Positions 6,635 to 11,499 of a DNA stretch of 11,499 bases are shown here, one piece after another. The translations under genes were made by a program, and so were the position numbers. Below the pieces are notes generated by a model that worked only from the letters and a program-made list of their open reading frames with translations, made no database searches and was not told the origin of the DNA. Location: the NCBI GenBank assembly GCA_003990745.1, contig RBNI01006299.1, forward strand, positions 1 to 11,499, read 5' to 3'. Numbering within the stretch: the first letter of the stretch is position 1; every line of letters begins with the position of its first letter. This stretch comes from Jimgerdemannia flammicorona. Lineage: Eukaryota; Mucoromycota; Endogonomycetes; Endogonales; Endogonaceae.

Positions 6635-7066
6635 CAGAATTGACAGATCTTGGTCCTCTTTTTTTTTTGTCTGGTTAGTGCATTTGTGAGAACTGGCCAT
6701 TCTTGTCTAGGGCAAGGGCTTCTATTATTATGGCTGGGGGTTCAAATCTCTCAAAAATAGTATTTCTTATAATTCAAGGCAATTTCTAAGTAATAATATC
6801 TGTCATATAGATGAGCTTAGATTGGTTTTGACATTGTCAGCTTTCCTAAGTTCTATATGAAGTGTCCATTATCATCCAGTAGAGATGATATAGATGGCAT
6901 AAAATAGAGTTATTCAAATGTATTTTGCTATACTGTACTAGATTATTCTTTACCTGAGTATTCTTCTTATTGATTAATTATAATGTTCCTTTTTCCACAA
7001 TATTCAGTATTGTATATTCCAGATAAAATATATGGAGTTTTCTTTTGTTGTTGTGTGCTCAAAGTC
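6635..7066 (-). other. 3' non-coding region of element A with candidate polypurine tract
   Basis: About 430 bp lie between the pol stop and the LTR-like start, with no coding frame. On the - strand, 6668-6654 reads ten A then GAGGA, the best candidate for the polypurine tract that primes plus-strand synthesis. It ends about 20 bp before TGTAAC at 6634 and 9 bp before a TGTCAA at 6645, so the true LTR start could be either. Confidence 0.4.
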
Positions 7067-7912
7067 TTAGAGCTGCAGTTTCTTTCTTTGCTGGGGGGTG
7101 AGTGTTTCCATGTATTCCTAGAGAGCTTTATGTATATTCTCTAAAGCTTCTTTCTTTTTCCAGGTAGTATCATGGGTGGAGTAACCCTTCCACATGATAA
7201 GAAAAAACTGCTTAACTGTTTTGGGATGTTTGTAGATCTTGTGGTCAAGTATTTCCTTAATTTCAAATTCCTCATGGTTATTGATTCTAATTGAGAGTGA
7301 TGGTGGAACTATATGCTTAGGGAAAGGATTCTCATGGTAGTCCACCAATTGGCTAATATGAAATACTGGGTGTACTCAAATATTATGGGGAAGCTGTAAC
7401 TTATAGTTGACTTCACTGACTTTTTCCACAATCTTATATAGTCTAATTCTTCTAGCATGAAGTTTCTTAACTAGTTGTTATACCAGAATATCTGGGTAGA
7501 GGTAGTCTGTTCTAAGCATGACCATGTCACCAATATTATAGGAGACTTCCCTTTGTTTCAAGTTTATGTACTTGGTCTGATAGTCTTGTACCTCTATGAG
7601 AGTATTTCTTGTCATTTGAGTAAGGTCATAAATGGTCTCAGCCAAGTTTTGGGCTACTGGGACTACTGATTTCACAATGGTGCTTGGGGTCCTTGAGTGT
7701 TGACCATGGTTCAGGAAGAATGGAGTCTTCTTTATAGAGATTTGCTGGCTATTGTTATAGGCAAACTCAGTATGGGCAAGATACTTATCTCAATTATTCT
7801 GCTAGTAACAGTAGAAGATACTGAGCATCTACTTGAGAGTCCTATTAGTTTACTCAGTTTAACCATCAGTCTGGAGGTAGTAGGCAGTAGAGAACTTCAG
7901 CTTGGTTCTATA
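7067..7912 (-). pseudogene. Integrase C-terminal part with chromodomain, element A
   Basis: This frame carries the end of the integrase core (FSTAYYLQTDG, then the catalytic Glu in a TE dipeptide), the C-terminal DNA-binding domain and a chromodomain. The degraded GPY/F-type module reads RRIRLYKIVEK, then VHPVFHISQL. The chromodomain spans about 7290-7115: EFEIKEILDHK, MWKGYSTHDTTW, ALENI. Such domains direct chromovirus insertion to histone marks such as H3K9 methylation (family knowledge). About eight stops interrupt it, five of them clustered just after the core (7870-7790). It is one frame away from the upstream integrase because of an indel near 7908-7912. Translation would end at TAA 7069-7067. 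Confidence 0.85.
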
Positions 7913-8480
7913 GAGAGAGGAATGCCTTCCAGAAGTTACTTGTAAACTTTGTATTCTGGTCAGATATAATGGTGCTAGGTATGCCATATAGTTTGAATAC
8001 TTGGTTGAGGAAAATCTCAGCAATCTCTGGTACTGTAGCAGTGGTCTTGATGGGTGCAAAATGGGCTTGTTTGCTTAGGCAGTCCATGAATACTATAATG
8101 GCATCTCATCCTGCCTTAGTCTTTGGGAGCTGAACAATAAAATCCATTGCAATCTGGTCCCAGTTGTGACTCAGGATAGACAGGAATTGCAGAAATTCTG
8201 CTGGCAGCTTGTTACTACTCTTGAACCTTTGGTACATCTCATATGAGGCTACAAAGTCTTTGATATCCTTGGTCATCTTTAGCCAGTAGAACTCTCTTGA
8301 GAGGAGGTTGTAGGTCTTCTCAAAACCAAAATGTCCTGCTGCAGAAGTATCATAGAGTTCCTGCATGATCTTGAGCTACAGAGTATCATTATTAGATACA
8401 ACTACTCTGTTATGGTCTCTGTAGATAAGTCCATCATGGTAAGTGAATCTCTTGGACATTTGCCTCATGAGTTCTGGGAT
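7913..8480 (-). pseudogene. Integrase zinc-binding and catalytic core, element A
   Basis: The integrase N-terminus includes AAGHFGFEKT and FYWLKMTKDIK. Its HHCC zinc finger is largely destroyed: the first His and both Cys are Tyr, each explained by one C->T or G->A transition; only the second His remains. The core follows, with WDQIAMDFIVQLPKTKAG (first Asp), a TGA at about 8106, then HFAPIKTTA and TIISDQNTKFTSNFW (second Asp intact). The core is cut by the frameshift near 7910. It is clearly Ty3/Gypsy in type and would have inserted element A cDNA into the genome. Confidence 0.85.
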
Positions 8481-9086
8481 CTTGGCCTCTGGGTCTTGAC
8501 TGAATTGAAGGAATTTCATCAGAGGGCTATCTTATTGGTAGCCATCCTTGATCATTTGAGTGAGATCTCTAATTACCTCAACTATGAAGACAAGTTCATC
8601 TTCCATGTATCTGGAGAAACCATCAGCCATGCAGTTGGTTTTACCTGAGATATACTTGATTTATATATCAAAGTTGGTAATGATTTCCATTCAGCAGGCT
8701 TGTCTGTGGGTCAGTATAGACTGTGTATGAATGTACTATAGAGTATAGTGATCAGTGTAGGCCATAAATAGTTATTCTAAAAGGAAATAGTACCATTCTT
8801 GAAGTATAGTGACAATGGCCAGAAGTTTCTTCTCATGAGTGATATACCAGATCTCAGCTAGCTTAAGCTTTTGGGAAAGGTAGGCCACTGGGTAATCTTC
8901 TTGACTGAGTACTGCCCCAATGACAATGTCAGAAGCATCTGTGGTCAGGGTGAATGGCCTGGTAGGGTCAGGTGCAATTAGCACAGGGGCCTCAATAAGG
9001 AGTCTCTTGAGGTGGTCTATAGCCTGGATATATTCAGGGGTCCATTCAGTCTTGATGTTTACTTCTTTACAGGCCAGACTGGTCAA
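8481..9086 (-). pseudogene. RNase H and linker to integrase, element A
   Basis: RNase H removes the RNA strand of the hybrid during reverse transcription. Visible motifs are LTTDASDIVIGAVLSQ (catalytic Asp near 8938), PVAYLSQKL, EKKLLAIV (catalytic Glu) and YTDHYTL (Asp). A tether to the integrase follows (GKTNCMADGFSR). About six stops interrupt it, all one transition from sense codons. The domain order is normal, directly after reverse transcriptase and in the same frame. Confidence 0.82.
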
Positions 9087-9825
9087 TAGAGCTGCAATAG
9101 TAGAGTATCCTTAGATAAACCTTCAGTAGTAACTGGCAATACCCAGAAAGCACTGAAGTAGCTTGAGAGTAATGGGAATAGGGATATCCTTAAGGGCTGA
9201 TATCTTTTAGGAGTCTATGTTAATACCTTCAGCAGAGATGATATATCCTAGGTACTCAATCTGGTCTTGATAGAACTTGTATTTGTTCATCTTAACATAG
9301 AGCTGGTGTTCTTGCAGCAGGGTCAATATCTGTCTGAGGTAGGTGTAGTATAGCTCTACTGTTTTGCTGTAGATTAGTATATCATCAATATACACAAGGA
9401 CACAAATGTTGAGAAGTAGTCCAAAGATGTCATTTATCAGATACTGGAATGTTACTAGAGTATTGGCCAAACCAAAAGGTATGACTCAAAACTGGTAGTA
9501 TCCAAACTGCATTTGGAAAGCTATCTTTTCAATGTCTTTCTCATTAATGAGAATCTGGTAGTAGCCATTTTGCAAGTCTAGTAGGGAAAAGGTCTTGGCC
9601 TTGAAGATTTGGTACAATAACTCATCAATCCTAGATAGAGTATACCAGTTCTTGATGGTAATCTTGTTGAGGGCTCTGTAGTCAATGTACATTCATAGAG
9701 AGCCATCCTTCTTTTTAACAAACAGAATGGGGGCTCTAAATAGAGAGTGGCTGAGTTCAATATAGTCTTGGACCAGTAGTTTGGTCAGCTCCTCCTTGAG
9801 GGTCTTGAGTTCAGGTTGAGCCAGA
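9087..9825 (-). pseudogene. Reverse transcriptase, element A
   Basis: This is the polymerase core of a Ty3/Gypsy element: ILFVKKKDGSL, then YIDYRALNKITIKN, SLLDLQNGYYQI (catalytic-strand Asp in LLDL), PFGLANT, and VLVYIDDILIYSKT with the catalytic YIDD at 9392-9381. KFYQDQIEYLGYIIS closes the thumb side. Stops include TGA codons before MYIDY and at the end of FGYYQF, where Arg codons are usual. Characteristic His-to-Tyr and Pro-to-Leu/Ser replacements fit C->T decay. A one-base loss between 9817 and 9828 separates it from the protease frame; it falls within conserved reverse-transcriptase sequence, so it is damage. Confidence 0.87.
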
Positions 9826-10681
9826 TACTCTTGTATAGAGGTTCAGATCCTGGAATGAGATCAATTCTATGTTGGATTTGATACTTGGGTGGAAGTTCTT
9901 TAGGGTCCTGGAATATATCTTAGAATTTCTTAAACAGTTCTTGAGCTTCTGTTGGAATTAGACTACTCAGAGCTTCAGTGACTTCTTGTACAGTACAGAT
10001 AAAGTAGGTGTTTCCTTTTTTTCAAGAGAGTCTCTTCATTTGGATGGCAGAGATGATTTCAATTTCTTGATGGTTGGTATCTTCCTGGGGTATCAGGGTG
10101 ATCTTTCTGCCTTTATGAGTCAGATTAACCTCATTGGTCCTCCAGTTGATGTCTGGGTTGTACTGAGTCAACCAGGCTTTTCCTAGGATAATATTCTGTT
10201 CTGAGAGGTCTACAATACTGAAGTCCAACTTCTCTTGATATTTGCCAATCTTGAGCAAGAGATCTTCACAGATCTTGATCAATGGTGCAGTCTTGCTATC
10301 ATTGAAGATAACACTCCTTTTCTCAGTAGCTGGTCTGCTTTAGGCTCCAATTCTCTTAGCAGTCTTAGTGCTAATATAATTTCCAGTAGTGCTACTATCA
10401 AGCAAGATATTGATATTCTGTCTGTAGACTTGGTCTGTAAACTTGATGCAACTGTCCTTCTTTTTGATGATATTGAGCTCTTCATCTTTATTGTTGTCCC
10501 AATTGCTGTCAGTCTCCTTGAAGTCAGTTTCTCCCCATCCTTCACAAAGAAAGTTGTCTTGTTTGGGCTCCTCAGCCAGTTGGGCTTAGTGTTTTTCAGA
10601 GTTGATTTTGAAAACTTTGAAGAGGTATGCATGGCATTTACCAATATATTCTATGCAGTACATTTAGATAGAATGAGGGCA
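9826..10681 (-). pseudogene. Aspartic protease and reverse transcriptase N-terminus, element A
   Basis: The frame continues from the dUTPase without a shift. The active-site region reads NILLDSSTTGNYIS (Asp at 10399-10397), where this family normally has Asp-Ser-Gly-Ala. The Gly and Ala positions are Ser and Thr, each explained by G->A, so the enzyme would be inactive. The C-terminal signature is NIILGKAWL, about 10190. After a TGA near 10020 the frame enters the reverse transcriptase N-terminus (IQHRIDLIPGSEP), up to the indel at 9817-9828. Several TAA stops occur. The protease would process Gag and Pol. Confidence 0.78.
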
Positions 10682-11131
10682 TCATCTATATGGTACATAA
10701 CTATCTGCAATTCTCTTGTACCAGTTTTCATCATCTTCTTTTATAGTGGAGACCTTTTGACTGAGAGATTTATTGGTTGATCCAAATTCTTTCTTGCCAT
10801 AGTCTATCTGAGAGAGCTCAGAGACTTCTTCAATGATTGCTTGGGCAATCCTTTGGCCTGCTTTAACTTCAAATGATGTGTCTTCAAAATTTTGCAAGAT
10901 GACATGGATTTTGCTAGTAAATCCTTAGTCAACTACTCCTTCTCCTAGCCTAATATTGAATTCTTTGGCTAAGCTGCTTCACTCAGTAAGGCAGATATAT
11001 GTACCTTTGGGGGCTTATATTGTAATTCCTGTTCACACTGTAGTATTGGTACTTGGTGGAATAGTGAGGTCTTGGCTACTGTAGAGATCATACCCAGCAT
11101 CAGTAAGATGGGCCTTAGTGGGGATGGTAGC
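10682..11131 (-). pseudogene. dUTPase domain between Gag knuckle and protease, element A
   Basis: dUTPase hydrolyses dUTP to dUMP and keeps uracil out of cDNA. All five motifs of the trimeric family appear in order in one frame: motif I DAGYDLYS (11101-11078); motif II SSLA preceded by TGA where Arg is expected (10981); motif III GVVD-stop-GF (about 10940); motif IV QRIAQAII (about 10855); motif V EFGSTNK (about 10790). Motif spacing fits a complete domain of about 125 residues. The four stops inside the domain (two TGA, two TAA) are each one transition from Arg or Gln codons; a TGA closes the segment at 10684-10682. It is in frame with the zinc knuckle upstream and the protease downstream. 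This is the same position dUTPase holds in betaretroviruses. Confidence 0.85.
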
Positions 11132-11499
11132 CTTATACTATATCTTCTATACTTTGATGATATTCTCAGGGTTCTTCTTTCCTGGACCTTCTCTTATAAC
11201 AGTAATGTTCTGGTTACTGGGTTTGCCTGATCTGTTTCTCTTCTCAGGGCATTTGAATGAGATATATCCTACCTTTCTGCAGATAAAGCACAATCCTTTT
11301 TCACAGAGCTGCTTCTTTTCATCCTCAGTGAGAGATCTGGGTCCTCTGGGGTTTTACTGATTCCTTTGATCATTTCTTTGGTCATTTCTTTGGTCATTTC
11401 TCCTGGTGGGATTCCTCCTATCTTAGTTATTCTTCTTGTGTTCTGGATTTTGTAGGGCCTATGCAGCAAGGATTTCATGGGCTCTTCTTTTTTTTTTTT
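11132..11499 (-). pseudogene. Gag C-terminus with zinc knuckle, element A (runs off the right edge)
   Basis: This is the nucleocapsid end of Gag. A basic Asn/Arg/Gln-rich linker precedes LTEDEKKQLCEKGLCFIC. The knuckle is CX2CX4(Y)X4C: its three Cys remain, but the His position is Tyr (TAT, from CAT by C->T). It then runs in frame into the dUTPase through two TAG codons. The linker includes three direct copies of a 12-bp unit (11366-11401). A run of 12 A on this strand ends the window (11499-11488), and the capsid part of Gag would lie beyond. Confidence 0.75.
11366..11401. repeat. 12-bp tandem repeat in element A Gag linker
   Basis: Three units of TTGRTCATTTCT (11366-11377, 11378-11389, 11390-11401) encode repeated Arg-Asn-Asp-Gln on the - strand, just before the zinc knuckle. 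They probably give a flexible basic RNA-binding linker. Confidence 0.8.

Noticed and set aside
6659..6759. Possible tRNA or SINE head on the + strand (TGGTTAGTGCA and GGTTCAAATCT boxes, a 5-bp stem with a 7-base loop)
   Set aside because: The T-arm pairs with two wobbles, but the acceptor is only poly-T against A-rich sequence. The D-stem does not pair and a variable region of over 30 bases would be needed. A covariance-model scan would settle it.
9817..9828. Programmed frameshift between protease and reverse transcriptase
   Set aside because: The shift falls inside conserved reverse-transcriptase N-terminal sequence, with no visible slippery site, in a copy full of stops. It is better explained as a one-base deletion.
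10235..10780. 181-codon + strand ORF
   Set aside because: It is antisense to protease and dUTPase. It stays open because C->T decay put stops on the other strand; no homology is seen.

Overview
This window looks like a nest of LTR retrotransposons in a eukaryotic genome, most likely a filamentous fungus. I see no host gene, rRNA gene or bacterial feature. The fungal call is an inference. It rests on Ty3/Gypsy (chromovirus-type) proteins and on decay dominated by CpA->TpA and CpG->TpG changes (and complements), as repeat-induced point mutation (RIP) would leave. The species cannot be named from the sequence.

Layout on the - strand, right to left. Positions 11499 to 7067 hold a heavily mutated chromovirus (element A): Gag zinc knuckle, a dUTPase domain with all five family motifs in order, aspartic protease, reverse transcriptase, RNase H, integrase and a C-terminal chromodomain. 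By eye it has about 35 in-frame stops but only two frameshifts. A 3' non-coding stretch with a purine-rich tract follows (7066-6635). Next is a long LTR-like region (about 6634-5060) containing a decayed ORF of about 280 codons (here called LORF).

Positions 3560-4800 on the + strand hold an integrase fragment of a different Ty3/Gypsy-like element (element C). It is split by a 409-bp hAT-like foldback MITE (3948-4356) with an 8-bp target-site duplication; removing the insert and one duplication copy rejoins the integrase frame.

Positions 3375 to 1 on the - strand hold the 5' end of a much better preserved element (element B). It has a 1.49-kb LTR (3375-1887) with a second LORF copy, twin TGACGTCA palindromes, 3.6 copies of a 35-bp tandem repeat, a TATA box and an AATAAA signal. 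A 5' leader follows, then a Gag-protease ORF starting at 1767 that runs off the left edge, broken by one TGA at 229-231.

The main novelty candidate is LORF. Two divergent but clearly homologous copies occur, one in 5' LTR position (before Gag) and one in 3' LTR position (after Pol). Each has a TATA-like box about 65-90 bp upstream of its start. The simplest reading is a protein encoded within the LTR U3. The second candidate is the dUTPase between nucleocapsid and protease in a chromodomain element. Both arrangements recall betaretroviruses such as MMTV as an analogy; no homology is implied.
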